In this document: piece after piece, positions 1 through 8,681 of the stretch
Position numbering within the stretch: the stretch's first letter is position 1
How the letters are laid out: each line of letters begins with the position of its first letter
NCBI RefSeq assembly: GCF_040222815.1
Contig: NZ_JAVKCH010000025.1
Location: 62,001-126,000 of the forward strand
Reading direction: 5' to 3'
Length of the DNA stretch: 64,000 nt
From: Imperialibacter sp040222815
GTDB taxonomy: Bacteria > Bacteroidota > Bacteroidia > Cytophagales > Cyclobacteriaceae
The notes under the pieces: model-generated
What the model was told of the DNA's origin: nothing
The model's database searches: none
Seen by the model: only the letters and a program-made list of their open reading frames with translations
Translations under genes and position numbers: made by a program

Positions 1-1
1 C

Positions 2-346
2 GATAAGCATGTGGCATTCAGATGGAACCACTCATTCAACGGGTTTCTGCTCAACAGCATTCCGGCAATCAAAAAGTTGAAATGGAGACTTGTAGGCACT
101 GTCAATGTGCTTTATGGCGGCGTAGGGAAGAAGAACTACAACCTGATACCGCCCAGTTACGACGCCAATGGCGACGAAATAGCGCCGTTCTTCGCTCTTG
201 GCCAGTGGCCTTACATAGAGGCCGGTTATGGTGTGGAGAATATTTTCCGGTTTTTCAGAGTTGATTTCATCCACAGGCTTACTTACACCAATCGCCCAGG
301 GGTAAATAATTTTGGGATTAAATTCAGCTATAAGTTTTCTTTGTAG
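2..346 (+). CDS. C-terminal end of a DUF5686 / carboxypeptidase-like regulatory domain outer-membrane protein (partial)
   Basis: Only the last 114 codons are in the window; the reading frame is open from base 2 and stops at TAG 344-346. The residues resemble the C-terminal beta-strands of the large DUF5686 family of Bacteroidota: a stretch with FRWNHSFNGFLLNSIP, then KKLKWRLVG, and a final segment ending in the aromatic-rich FGIKFSYKFSL typical of an outer-membrane barrel's last strand. Family members usually carry a signal peptide and an N-terminal carboxypeptidase-regulatory-like domain, which would lie upstream of this window. The function of the family is not known. The next gene begins one base after the stop, so the two are probably co-transcribed. 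Confidence 0.7.
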   Translation, partial: DKHVAFRWNHSFNGFLLNSIPAIKKLKWRLVGTVNVLYGGVGKKNYNLIPPSYDANGDEIAPFFALGQWPYIEAGYGVENIFRFFRVDFIHRLTYTNRPGVNNFGIKFSYKFSL

Positions 347-347
347 T

Positions 348-1454
348 ATGGCGTTCACTACACAAAGAACTTCTCTCGGTTTAATACTTTTCTCGGTCGT
401 GTGCATGGTGGGGTGCTCATCTCCTCCGGCATCATTGCCAATTGCAGATAGTCCAAACCCCGACAAAGCCTACTACAGTGAGCTATTAGCACTTGTGGAA
501 GACAAAGTGCTGGAAGATCCCGACAACCTCGGGCTCAGGGTCAAATTAGCTTCATATCATCAAACGCTTGAATGGCCGGAGATGGCCAACGCCAATATCG
601 AGGCGATTTTAAGGATGGCACCCAAAAATCCGGAGGTGATGGTGCTGGTGGCCGACTACTACATCCATAGAAACGATTTTGAGAGGAGTTGGATATATGC
701 CCAGCAGGCCGATAGGCTGGGTTCGGTTCACCCTAGTTTGTCGCTGATTAAATCAAAATATCACTATTCCAGAAGGAACTACAGTGAGGCTGCCAGGTAC
801 CTGAATCATTATTTTGACACCGGAGGCAAGCTCCCCGAAGCATTTCTTGTGGCGGCAGAACTTGACCTCCAGAAGAAAGACACCACCAAAGCGTTGTCCA
901 TTTTGGAGAAGGGGGTCGCTGCTAACCCAGGTCATAAGAGTATGATCCGCCTGTTGGTGACCCTGCACGAGCAACGAAGCCAGCTAACCGAGTTGGTTGC
1001 CGTATTGGAGGGGTATGCTGAAGTCACAGATGACCATAGAACTTACAGGGCGGAGTTGCTTGACGCTTACTTCAAGGCTGCTGACTATGGAAAAGCATCC
1101 GGGTTTGCTGCTAGCTGGCCTGAGCCCTCCGAAAACGGACTCTTTCAATACGGGAGCCTGATGCTCGAATCGTCGATGATCGACTCCGCCTTTTGGTATG
1201 CTGAACGGATGATTCAGCAAGATTCCCTAAGTGTGTCCGGACGTTTGCTCAAAGCACGCTACTTTAACCGTAAGGGTAGAATGGGGGACGCTTATAATTT
1301 TTACACGTCGGCGCTGGCGTTGGATTCCACCAACCAAATAGCCCTTGAAGAACGGGGTATTGTTGCTGGAAAAATTGCATATTTGCGAAAACTTAGGGAG
1401 CAGCAGGCGGCAATGCCGGTGTTTGATCTGGCTCCGAAGAAATCTGATAATTAG
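348..1454 (+). CDS. TPR-repeat lipoprotein
   Basis: This is a 368-residue protein with a clear lipoprotein signal: a hydrophobic run ending in MVGC at about residues 20-23, with Cys23 as the lipidation site. ATG 348 was chosen over an upstream in-frame start because it places this signal at the N-terminus and lies one base after the preceding stop. The rest is a chain of helical pairs resembling tetratricopeptide repeats, from about residue 45 to 350, recognisable by spaced small and aromatic positions (for example in LASYHQTLEWPEMANANIEA and ALDSTNQIALEERG). TPR lipoproteins usually act as scaffolds in the periplasm or on the outer membrane. The gene sits 9 bases before thrS and could be read with it, but no functional link is evident. 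Specific role unknown. Confidence 0.75.
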   Translation: MAFTTQRTSLGLILFSVVCMVGCSSPPASLPIADSPNPDKAYYSELLALVEDKVLEDPDNLGLRVKLASYHQTLEWPEMANANIEAILRMAPKNPEVMVLVADYYIHRNDFERSWIYAQQADRLGSVHPSLSLIKSKYHYSRRNYSEAARYLNHYFDTGGKLPEAFLVAAELDLQKKDTTKALSILEKGVAANPGHKSMIRLLVTLHEQRSQLTELVAVLEGYAEVTDDHRTYRAELLDAYFKAADYGKASGFAASWPEPSENGLFQYGSLMLESSMIDSAFWYAERMIQQDSLSVSGRLLKARYFNRKGRMGDAYNFYTSALALDSTNQIALEERGIVAGKIAYLRKLREQQAAMPVFDLAPKKSDN

Positions 1455-1463
1455 TAGAATTGA

Positions 1464-3425
1464 ATGAGTAACGAGAAAATTAAGCTTACCCTCCCTGATG
1501 GAAGCGTTCGGGAATATGATAAGGGGGTAACTGGGTTGGATGTGGCAATGAGCATCAGCGAGGGGTTGGCCAGGAATGTTTTGGTTGCCAAATTCAATGG
1601 AAACGTAATTGATGCATTCCGTGCCATCACGGAAGACGGCACTTTTCAGTTGCTCACCTGGAATGACAAAGAGGGTAAATCAACTTTTTGGCACTCTTCA
1701 GCACACTTGATGGCTGAGGCGCTTGAAGCACTGTATCCGGGTGTTAAGCTGGGTATCGGGCCGCCGATTGAAAACGGTTTTTATTACGACGTTGATTTTG
1801 GGAACAGGGAATTTACAGCCGCCGAGCTTCCTAAAATAGAGGAAAAAATGCTGGAGCTGGCGAGGCAAAAAAATGCCTTTTCCCGCCGGGACATCAGCAA
1901 GAAAGATGCCGTGGCCTACTTTGAAGAGAAGGGCGATCCTTACAAGCTGGAGCTTATTGCCGATTTGGCAGATGGCACCATTTCTTTTTACGAGCAGGGC
2001 AACTTCACTGATCTTTGCCGGGGACCGCATATTCCCAATACCGGCTTTATCAAAGCGACCAAGATACTGAACATTGCCGGTGCGTACTGGCGTGGTAATG
2101 AGAAGAACAAGCAGCTTACAAGGCTTTATGGGATTACTTTCCCTAAACAGGGAGAGCTCAAAGAATACTTGGAGCTACTTGAAGAGGCTAAGAAGCGTGA
2201 TCATAGAAAAATAGGCAAGGAACTGGAGCTTTTCACTTTCTCAGAAAAGGTGGGCAAAGGACTTCCCTTGTGGTTGCCTAAGGGTGCCATTCTTCGTGAG
2301 CGCCTTGAAAACTTCATGCGCAAAGCGCAGGTGAAAGCAGGTTACGACCAGGTGGTGTCACCTCATATTGGCAGTAAGGAGTTATATGTAACTTCAGGCC
2401 ACTACGAAAAATATGGCAAAGATTCTTTTCAGCCCATCAACACACCAGAGGAAGGGGAAGAGTTTCTTTTGAAGCCGATGAACTGCCCTCACCATTGTGA
2501 GATGTACAAAAGCAAGCCGAGGTCGTACAAGGACTTGCCTGTGAGGTACGCTGAGTTTGGTACTGTCTACCGTTACGAGCAAAGTGGCGAGCTGCACGGC
2601 CTGACTCGTGTGCGAGGCTTTACTCAGGACGATGCGCATATTTTCTGCCGCCCGGATCAGGTGAAGGAGGAATTTGCTAAGGTAATTGACCTGGTATTGT
2701 ATGTATTTAAGTCATTGGGCTTCAGCGACTACAATGCTCAGGTATCGCTGAGAGATCCTGAGACACCCGAAAAATACATCGGTACTGAGGAGAACTGGGT
2801 AATTGCAGAAAATGCGATTATAGAGGTGGCCGCTGCAAAGGGACTAAAAACAACTGTAGAGCTTGGAGAAGCAGCTTTTTACGGCCCTAAACTCGATTTT
2901 ATGGTCAAAGATGCTCTTGGTAGAAACTGGCAGCTCGGAACCATTCAGGTAGACTATACATTGCCTGATCGCTTCGAACTTGAGTATGTGGGTGCCGATA
3001 ACCAGAAGCACAGGCCGGTTATGATCCACAGAGCACCGTTCGGCTCTATGGAGCGCTTTGTGGCTATTCTGATTGAAAGCACTGCCGGCGAGTTTCCGTT
3101 GTGGTTATCACCAGAGCAGATTGCCATCCTGCCCATTTCGGAGAAATTCCATGACTACGCCAATCAGGTTAGGCTGATGCTTCAGGAGAACGATATTAGG
3201 GGAAACGTGGATGAAAGAGATGAGAAAATAGGCCGGAAGATCAGGGATGCGGAAATCAAAAAGATTCCGTTCATGTTGATTGTAGGGGAGAAGGAGGCGG
3301 AAAGTAAAACCATTGCTCTTAGGGAGCATGGCAAGGGAGATATCGGCACCTTTTCGGGCAGCGAATTCGTTGACTATTTTGGAAAGCGAATAAAAATGAG
3401 TCTGGCAGGCGAAAAAGAAGCCTGA
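1464..3425 (+). CDS. thrS: Threonyl-tRNA synthetase
   Basis: This 653-residue class II aminoacyl-tRNA synthetase has the usual length and domain order. A TGS domain occupies about residues 1-64, an editing/SAD domain begins around the HSSAHLMAEAL motif (zinc-type H..H), and the catalytic core carries motif 2 (around VRYAEFGTVYRYEQSG and RGFTQDDAHIF) and motif 3 (IHRAPFGSMERF). The anticodon-binding domain forms the last 110 residues, starting near QIAILPISEKFHDYA. It charges tRNA-Thr in the cytoplasm. The order thrS-infC-rpmI-rplT is a widely conserved translation operon. No Shine-Dalgarno sequence is visible before ATG 1464, as is usual in this phylum. Confidence 0.98.
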   Translation: MSNEKIKLTLPDGSVREYDKGVTGLDVAMSISEGLARNVLVAKFNGNVIDAFRAITEDGTFQLLTWNDKEGKSTFWHSSAHLMAEALEALYPGVKLGIGPPIENGFYYDVDFGNREFTAAELPKIEEKMLELARQKNAFSRRDISKKDAVAYFEEKGDPYKLELIADLADGTISFYEQGNFTDLCRGPHIPNTGFIKATKILNIAGAYWRGNEKNKQLTRLYGITFPKQGELKEYLELLEEAKKRDHRKIGKELELFTFSEKVGKGLPLWLPKGAILRERLENFMRKAQVKAGYDQVVSPHIGSKELYVTSGHYEKYGKDSFQPINTPEEGEEFLLKPMNCPHHCEMYKSKPRSYKDLPVRYAEFGTVYRYEQSGELHGLTRVRGFTQDDAHIFCRPDQVKEEFAKVIDLVLYVFKSLGFSDYNAQVSLRDPETPEKYIGTEENWVIAENAIIEVAAAKGLKTTVELGEAAFYGPKLDFMVKDALGRNWQLGTIQVDYTLPDRFELEYVGADNQKHRPVMIHRAPFGSMERFVAILIESTAGEFPLWLSPEQIAILPISEKFHDYANQVRLMLQENDIRGNVDERDEKIGRKIRDAEIKKIPFMLIVGEKEAESKTIALREHGKGDIGTFSGSEFVDYFGKRIKMSLAGEKEA

Positions 3426-3446
3426 GGATTATAGAAGGCTATTTAT

Positions 3447-3466
3447 AAAAGCGGCTTGCTGCTTTT
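3447..3466 (+). terminator. Small hairpin between thrS and infC (possible attenuator or weak terminator)
   Basis: AAAAGCGG and CTGCTTTT form an 8-bp stem (one G-U pair) around a CTTG loop. It lies 21 bases after the thrS stop and 64 bases before infC. The stem's own 3' arm ends in four T, and a run of five T follows only after about 10 more bases, so it is a poor intrinsic terminator. It could modulate read-through into infC or simply protect a processed 3' end. Function is inferred from position only. Confidence 0.25.
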
Positions 3467-3518
3467 GATTAGAAGAATTTTTGTGGATATTTGCATCCTT
3501 GTTTTGAAACCTAAATAC

Positions 3519-3532
3519 GGAGGTATAAAATT
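3519..3532 (+). promoter_or_regulatory. Strong Shine-Dalgarno GGAGGT and AUU start codon of infC
   Basis: GGAGGT at 3519-3524 is followed by a 5-base spacer and ATT at 3530. No ATG, GTG or TTG start is available in frame that keeps the conserved N-terminal residues (KINERIEAREVR) of IF-3; the first in-frame ATG, at 3695, would delete a third of the protein. AUU initiation of infC is the classical autoregulatory device: excess IF-3 rejects the non-canonical codon on its own message. The neighbouring rpmI, rplT and thrS starts show no comparable Shine-Dalgarno, so this site stands out. Confidence 0.75.
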
Positions 3533-4081
3533 TTAAGACCGAGACCACGAGGTTTTAGGGGTAAACCTGAAGAACCTTACAAGATTAATGAGAGAATTGA
3601 AGCCCGTGAGGTAAGGGTAATAGCCGAAGATGGAAATCTTGGCGTTATTCCAACCCGGGATGCAATCAAAATTGCCAAAGAGCAAAACCTGGATTTGGTG
3701 GAGATTTCTCCTACTGCCGTTCCTCCTGTTTGCCGTATAGTTGACTATTCGAAGTTCAAATACGAGCAAAAGAAGAAACAAAAGGAAATCAAGGCCAAAG
3801 CCCAGAAGACTGTCATTAAAGAAATTCGTTTTGGTCCTAACACGGATGATCATGACTTCAACTTCAAATTGAAGCACGCCATCAACTTTCTTAAGGAAGG
3901 TTCCAAAGTAAAAGCATACGTACAGTTTGTGGGCAGAACAATCGTATTTAAGGAAAGAGGAGAAATCCTTCTGCTTAAGTTCGCTCAGGAGTTGGAAGAG
4001 TATGGAAAGGTAGAGCAATTACCCAGGCTCGAAGGAAAGCGAATGTCACTATTCGTTGCTCCCAAGGTCGCTAAGAAATAA
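3530..4081 (+). CDS. infC: Translation initiation factor IF-3 (AUU start)
   Basis: Starting at ATT 3530 gives 183 residues, the normal length for IF-3. The N-terminal domain carries the conserved KINERI...VRVI.EDG..LGV segment and the DLVEI.P.A.PPVC motif; a lysine-rich linker follows (residues about 72-90), then the C-terminal domain with KEIRFGPNTDDHDFNFK and the F.GR...(F/H) region. IF-3 binds the 30S subunit, prevents premature 50S joining and checks the start codon and initiator tRNA. The AUU start and the GGAGGT upstream suggest autoregulation. It is followed by rpmI after 22 bases. A naive start at ATG 3695 would give a truncated 128-residue product lacking most of the N-terminal domain. 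Confidence 0.96.
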   Translation: MLRPRPRGFRGKPEEPYKINERIEAREVRVIAEDGNLGVIPTRDAIKIAKEQNLDLVEISPTAVPPVCRIVDYSKFKYEQKKKQKEIKAKAQKTVIKEIRFGPNTDDHDFNFKLKHAINFLKEGSKVKAYVQFVGRTIVFKERGEILLLKFAQELEEYGKVEQLPRLEGKRMSLFVAPKVAKK

Positions 4082-4103
4082 TTTTTGTTAAACTATATAT
4101 ACA

Positions 4104-4298
4104 ATGCCGAAAGTTAAAACCAAATCGGGAGCAAAGAAACGCTTTAAGCTAACGGGGACTGGTAAAATCAAACGTAAGCATGCTTTCAAAAGCCACATTC
4201 TTACTAAGAAGGAAACCAAGCAAAAGCGCTCTCTTACTGACATGACTTTAGTACACAAGTCAGACGAGAACAGAGTAAGAGATATGCTCAACATCTAA
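4104..4298 (+). CDS. rpmI: 50S ribosomal protein L35 (bL35)
   Basis: A 64-residue, very basic protein starting MPKVKTKSGAKKRFKLTGTG, the diagnostic L35 N-terminus, and containing the conserved HILTKK segment (residues about 32-37). L35 is a small structural component of the large ribosomal subunit. It lies between infC and rplT as in most bacteria. No Shine-Dalgarno is seen; the sequence before the ATG is AT-rich. Confidence 0.98.
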   Translation: MPKVKTKSGAKKRFKLTGTGKIKRKHAFKSHILTKKETKQKRSLTDMTLVHKSDENRVRDMLNI

Positions 4299-4384
4299 GA
4301 AAAACTTAGGTTCTATGTTTCACCAGGTTTTTGGTCAACAAGTGTTCTGAGTAGAACCACCAAACACCAAAAAATGTAATTACT
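4299..4384 (+). other. rpmI-rplT intercistronic spacer with possible RNA structure
   Basis: GGTTCTA at 4309-4315 pairs with TAGAACC at 4352-4358, enclosing a smaller ACCA/TGGT stem (4322-4325 with 4332-4335). Ribosomal protein L20 autoregulates this operon through structured leaders in other phyla. The pairing here is short, so a regulatory role is only a suggestion. Confidence 0.2.
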
Positions 4385-4729
4385 ATGCCAAGATCAGTAA
4401 ATCACGTAGCGTCAAGAGCGAGGAGAAAGAAAATCCTCAAAGCAGCCAAAGGTTTTTATGGCCGCAGAAAAAATGTTTGGACGGTAGCTAAGAATGCCGT
4501 TGAAAAAGCATGGAAATATGCTTATGAAGGCCGCAAGCAGAAGAAGAGAAACTTCAGAGCTTTGTGGATTCAGCGTATCAATGCAGGTGCCAGAGAGCAC
4601 GGAATATCTTATTCTGTATTGATGGGCAAAATGAAAACTTCCAAGATCGATTTGAACCGTAAGGTACTTGCCGACCTGGCCATGAACCACCCCGAAGCTT
4701 TCAAAGCTGTGGTGGACAAGGTAAAGTAG
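4385..4729 (+). CDS. rplT: 50S ribosomal protein L20 (bL20)
   Basis: A 114-residue basic protein starting MPRSVNHVASRARRKKILK, with the conserved KGFYGRRKNVW and RKQKKRNFRALWIQRINA segments that bind 23S rRNA during early 50S assembly. Length and sequence are typical. In several bacteria L20 also represses its own operon. It is the last gene of thrS-infC-rpmI-rplT and is followed 26 bases later by a strong terminator. Confidence 0.98.
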   Translation: MPRSVNHVASRARRKKILKAAKGFYGRRKNVWTVAKNAVEKAWKYAYEGRKQKKRNFRALWIQRINAGAREHGISYSVLMGKMKTSKIDLNRKVLADLAMNHPEAFKAVVDKVK

Positions 4730-4755
4730 TTCGACAAGCCTTTGTCAATAATATT

Positions 4756-4781
4756 AAAAGCCCCATTATGGGGCTTTTTTT
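4756..4781 (+). terminator. Rho-independent terminator of the thrS-infC-rpmI-rplT operon
   Basis: AAAAGCCCC (4756-4764) and GGGGCTTTT (4770-4778) form a 9-bp stem around the loop ATTAT, followed by three further T. The opposite strand has a run of four or more T after the same stem, so it may also terminate transcription of the convergent gene ending at 4820. Confidence 0.9.
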
Positions 4782-4819
4782 AGTTTAAGGGCGAATGATT
4801 TACCGAAAGCAAAAGGCTG

Positions 4820-7321
4820 CTAAATGCTGTTGCCTCCAAAGAGGTACTTCCTGGCTGAGTTGTAATCGATGAAATAGGTGAGCCTTACCGACAAGCTATT
4901 GACCTGGGGCAGGCTCAAGGTCTTGTCAAAGTTTTCAGCAAAATTAATGTCGGTGTTATTGTCACTTGAGCTGATGGAGTCTTTCCAAACCACATTCAAA
5001 AAGCTGCCTGGCGCAATTTGATAGAAGTAAACAAAGTCAACATTGAGCGCATTGAAGTTGGTATCGTGCTGCTTCTGTCCTGATTCGTCGATGCCTTCAT
5101 ACTCAGAGTCGGCCAATTGTCCGTTGCCCCGCAGGTCATAAAACCCATTGTATTTAACATTGCTCCAATAGTGCCTTACCCTGAGGGTCAGCCCCATTTT
5201 GTTATTGAACGTGTATTTAGTGCCAAGGATATTATTTGTGGTAAGGACGTCTCTTTCTCCAAAAATGATCTCATCAAGCGATTCGTCATCAGCATACAAT
5301 TTGGTAACGTAGCCCTTAGAGTCCTCAGAGCTCTCTCTGCTAACCCGGAAATCGATGGATAGCCTGTTGTTGACTCTGTAGCGGATGGAGGCTCCCAATG
5401 AATTGTACGCTTGCTCCCAGTCGGGTCTTCTCCAGGTATTTTGGCTTACATATATTTTTACGGCTTTGCGGGAATCGCTTTCTACCCATGAGTTCACACT
5501 GTAGGAACCCGGCTGAACAAAATAGTAGCCCTCTTCTCTGGGTTCAAAGTAGTCGTAACTGTCGATAGGCTTCAGGCTTGACGACATCCCCACTCCCCAA
5601 AAGTTCTTGAACTGGGCGTAAGTAGATGCGTAAACGTCGGTGCTTGTGAATGTTCTTGGTTCAAAAAGCTGCCGGTAGGATCCGCTTACATTGGCCCGGT
5701 AGTAGTTAAATACCCCCATGGGCTTAAATATTCTGTACATGAGCGACACGTTGTGGGAGACACTGTTGGCTGCCCTGTTAAATCCAAAATCGTTTGGATT
5801 GTAGTCTTTGCTCTCTACGCTTCTGCTGACACCATACTGAAAGCTTCTGCTTACTTTTGAAAGGCCCACGCTGTACTTATATCCATCTTCCAATTCGCTT
5901 GACACACTGGCGTGTTCAGCATTGTAGATGTTAGAAACGGCACCAAACGCTGAGAACCGGTAGGTGTTGGTGCTGTCGAGCAAACTGACACTTGCCCCTG
6001 TGACGTTGGCATCGTTGGCACCATCAAGTCTCGTTACGTTGGTATTGATCAGGTTGACGTTGGAGTTGTTTTTCAGGATCTTGTCTACCACCAGCACATT
6101 GAAGTTGGTCAGCGGATCAACCTGCTCCTCTCTGGTTTCGCCGGTCTCAATATTGCGTATGCTGGCGTGCGTCTTGTTGGTCAGCGCATTAAGGAAGCCA
6201 AGTCCCCAGCCTTCCCCATTTCTGCCAGAGATTTTGGTTGCATTGATCAAAGGTGCTGCCGACGGAGAACTACTCACTTCTTCTGTTTCGTTATTGTAGT
6301 CAATCCCGCCAAAAGTAGCGCCGATACGTCTGGAATACACCAGATCGCCCTTGTCGAATAGTTCCGTTCCCTCCGTGAAGAACTGCCTGTTTTCGCTGTA
6401 CTGTACCTCGTAGGCGGAAAGGTTCAGCACTACGTTATCGGACTGTACCTGGCTAAAGTCGGGGATGAGGGCCATGTCGAGGGTATAAGACTCGTTGATG
6501 CCATATTTAAGATCCATGCCACCAGTAAACGAAAATTTTTCTTTGCCATTGACCCCATCGTTTGTGTAAATGGTGGTAGCGTAGGGGAGTAGCGATAAGC
6601 GAACCGGTGGTTTGATGTCTTCAAGCCCTCTGAGCACTCCCGATTGGTTCACAGTACCCCTGATCGAATTGTCTACCGGATTCCAATATGATTCCTCCTG
6701 ATTTCGTTTTACCTGGCGATAAAAGTTGATACCCCAGTTTTGTTGAGAAGTAGCTGGAAACCGGAGAGCATAGTAGGGAATCTTTACTTCTACAGTCCAG
6801 CCGTGGTCGTCATAGGCAATGGCACTTTCCCAAACAGCATCCCAATTTTCGTCCCAATTATCGCCATTGATGAAGTAGTCGCCTTGCACGCCTGCGGCTG
6901 ACACGAAAAAGCTGAAAGCATTTTGACCGCTGTTGTAAGGGTCGACCAAAATACCAAACCAGTCTGTGTTCCTGTTGAAGTCGTCTCTTTTGCCAAATTC
7001 TCTTCTTATTTCGGACGGATTTGGATCGTATAGTCTTGCTGAAAGGTAGAGGGCATTGTCGTCATACACCAACTCAACGGCAGTTAGAAAATCCGATTTT
7101 TCACCGTTGTTCGGTTTGAATTGAGTGAACTGGGTGGGTGTCGGGCTTTGACTCCATATGTCTTCGTCAAGGATGCCATCCACTTTTGGACTACTTGTGA
7201 TGCGTTTGGTGGCAAACTCATTTTTACCGGAGCCGGAGGCTGACACCAGGCGTGGAGAGAAAAGAAAAATTAAAAGAAAACAACCAAGGGGTAAGAGTTC
7301 TTTACGATCTAATTTGAACAT
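4820..7321 (-). CDS. DUF5916 domain-containing outer-membrane protein with CBM9-like N-terminus
   Basis: This 833-residue protein begins with a signal peptide (MFKLDRKELLPLGCFLLIFL, cleavage near SASGS). Residues about 38-215 resemble the carbohydrate-binding family 9-like fold, with the hallmark VDGILDEDIW and later YDDNALYLSARLYD and FRRTDWFGILVDPYN-type strands. The remainder matches the DUF5916 family: alternating polar and aromatic strands ending in LTYFIDYNSARKYLF, consistent with an outer-membrane beta-barrel. Family members are common in Bacteroidota and often annotated as carbohydrate-binding or hydrolase-like, but no activity is established. It is convergent with rplT. No operon partner is evident. 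Confidence 0.85.
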   Translation of the reverse strand: MFKLDRKELLPLGCFLLIFLFSPRLVSASGSGKNEFATKRITSSPKVDGILDEDIWSQSPTPTQFTQFKPNNGEKSDFLTAVELVYDDNALYLSARLYDPNPSEIRREFGKRDDFNRNTDWFGILVDPYNSGQNAFSFFVSAAGVQGDYFINGDNWDENWDAVWESAIAYDDHGWTVEVKIPYYALRFPATSQQNWGINFYRQVKRNQEESYWNPVDNSIRGTVNQSGVLRGLEDIKPPVRLSLLPYATTIYTNDGVNGKEKFSFTGGMDLKYGINESYTLDMALIPDFSQVQSDNVVLNLSAYEVQYSENRQFFTEGTELFDKGDLVYSRRIGATFGGIDYNNETEEVSSSPSAAPLINATKISGRNGEGWGLGFLNALTNKTHASIRNIETGETREEQVDPLTNFNVLVVDKILKNNSNVNLINTNVTRLDGANDANVTGASVSLLDSTNTYRFSAFGAVSNIYNAEHASVSSELEDGYKYSVGLSKVSRSFQYGVSRSVESKDYNPNDFGFNRAANSVSHNVSLMYRIFKPMGVFNYYRANVSGSYRQLFEPRTFTSTDVYASTYAQFKNFWGVGMSSSLKPIDSYDYFEPREEGYYFVQPGSYSVNSWVESDSRKAVKIYVSQNTWRRPDWEQAYNSLGASIRYRVNNRLSIDFRVSRESSEDSKGYVTKLYADDESLDEIIFGERDVLTTNNILGTKYTFNNKMGLTLRVRHYWSNVKYNGFYDLRGNGQLADSEYEGIDESGQKQHDTNFNALNVDFVYFYQIAPGSFLNVVWKDSISSSDNNTDINFAENFDKTLSLPQVNSLSVRLTYFIDYNSARKYLFGGNSI

Positions 7322-7481
7322 TAAGGGCTATTTGTTAAACTAACTGTGCTAATATGCTATGCAAATTTAGCTATGATCGCCTTTAGCTCATCCCAAATTC
7401 TGATAAATGGTAAGGGTTTGTGACATCTTTTTACACTATTGGCTGATGGTGTTCCCGTGCACAATCCCATTATTCAACAAA

Positions 7482-8522
7482 TTACCTTGCCGTCGTCAGC
7501 GCAGCTTTTAAGTCCGCCAATAGTTCATCACGCTTTGTTTTACCAACGTTGTTAAGCATGATAATCACACTGCCTGTGGCAAGATCTCGTTCAATATAGG
7601 TGCGAAAGCTGGTGAGTGTGCCACCATGACTTACAAAAGCTGGAGCATCCTTGTCCAGCGCCCAGCCAAAGCCATACCATGAGGTGGAGCCATCATTGAG
7701 GGTCATTGGCGAATAGACCTCGCTCATGGCCGCCGCTGACACCAATTTATTGGTCTGCAAGGCCAGGTGCCATTGATACATATCGTCAACGTTGGAGTAC
7801 AACCCACCCCCGCCAGTGGTAAAGAAAGGATAGTCATCTTCCTTCCCATTAGCATCAAAGCCTTTGCAGCGATTGGTTCTTTGGGGCTTTGTCTCATCAT
7901 ACGCTACGGTACTTTTCATGCCAATCGGCTGAAAAACATTCTTTTGCATAAAGGAATTGAACCCCATTCCGCTGATTTGCTGCACGATAGAAGAGAGGAG
8001 CACGTAAGCCGTATTGGAGTATTCGTATTTAGCTCCGGGAGCAAACCGCAGTGCCATGATACCTTTAACGACTTCCACAACATCTGTATTGGTAAACCCG
8101 GGTCGGGAAGCTCCGAGGCCGTAATAGTCTGGAATACCGGAGGTATGGGTGAGCAGATGGCGAATGGTAACCGAACGGGCCCAGTCTGGAAAAGAAGGGA
8201 AGTACTTACTTAGTTTGTCATCAATGGTCAGTAATTTTCTCTCTTTCAATAGCATGATGGCCATGGCAGTGAACTGTTTGGACACAGACGCCATATAAAA
8301 AGTAGAACTAGTATCCAGTGGCCTCCTTTTGTCAAAATCGGCCATACCATAAGCTTTTTTGAGTAATATGCCGTTTTTGTCAGCAACGAGAATGGTGCCG
8401 TTGTAGTACCCATCCTTGTGATAGCGTTCAACCATTTGGTCGAGCGTTTCAGTAATAGATATGGAGGTACTCGATGTGAAAATAAGGAGTAGACTCAGGG
8501 TAACCAGCGAGATTGATTTCAT
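7482..8522 (-). CDS. Serine hydrolase, class C beta-lactamase / penicillin-binding protein fold
   Basis: The protein has 346 residues from ATG 8522 (a GTG three codons upstream is possible but less likely) with an N-terminal hydrophobic signal. It carries the three signatures of the family: SxxK as SVSK in FYMASVSKQFTAMAI (nucleophile Ser), YxN as YSN in YEYSNTAYVLL, and an HxG triad SHGG near the C-terminus. TRHLLTHTSGIPDYY is also typical. Such exported enzymes act as D-amino-acid peptidases, esterases or beta-lactamases; the exact substrate cannot be told. It is divergent from the LD-carboxypeptidase gene at 8682, so a link with cell-wall peptide metabolism is plausible but unproven. Confidence 0.9.
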   Translation of the reverse strand: MKSISLVTLSLLLIFTSSTSISITETLDQMVERYHKDGYYNGTILVADKNGILLKKAYGMADFDKRRPLDTSSTFYMASVSKQFTAMAIMLLKERKLLTIDDKLSKYFPSFPDWARSVTIRHLLTHTSGIPDYYGLGASRPGFTNTDVVEVVKGIMALRFAPGAKYEYSNTAYVLLSSIVQQISGMGFNSFMQKNVFQPIGMKSTVAYDETKPQRTNRCKGFDANGKEDDYPFFTTGGGGLYSNVDDMYQWHLALQTNKLVSAAAMSEVYSPMTLNDGSTSWYGFGWALDKDAPAFVSHGGTLTSFRTYIERDLATGSVIIMLNNVGKTKRDELLADLKAALTTAR

Positions 8523-8681
8523 AGCAGTCACTTTTCTTTTCTAAAAGATAGCTCATGCTGTAGGAACAAAAAAGCATTTTTGACAGTAGTGGCTTGTTTA
8601 AAGAAAAGGTACAATCATCTTCACTTGCCCTCATTGCTATATCACCCAAACTTTTGTTAGTTTTCCACTTAATTAGCGTTC

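Noticed and set aside
3695..4081. ATG 3695 as the start of infC
   Set aside because: It would delete the conserved N-terminal IF-3 domain, while ATT 3530 with GGAGGT restores a full-length protein.
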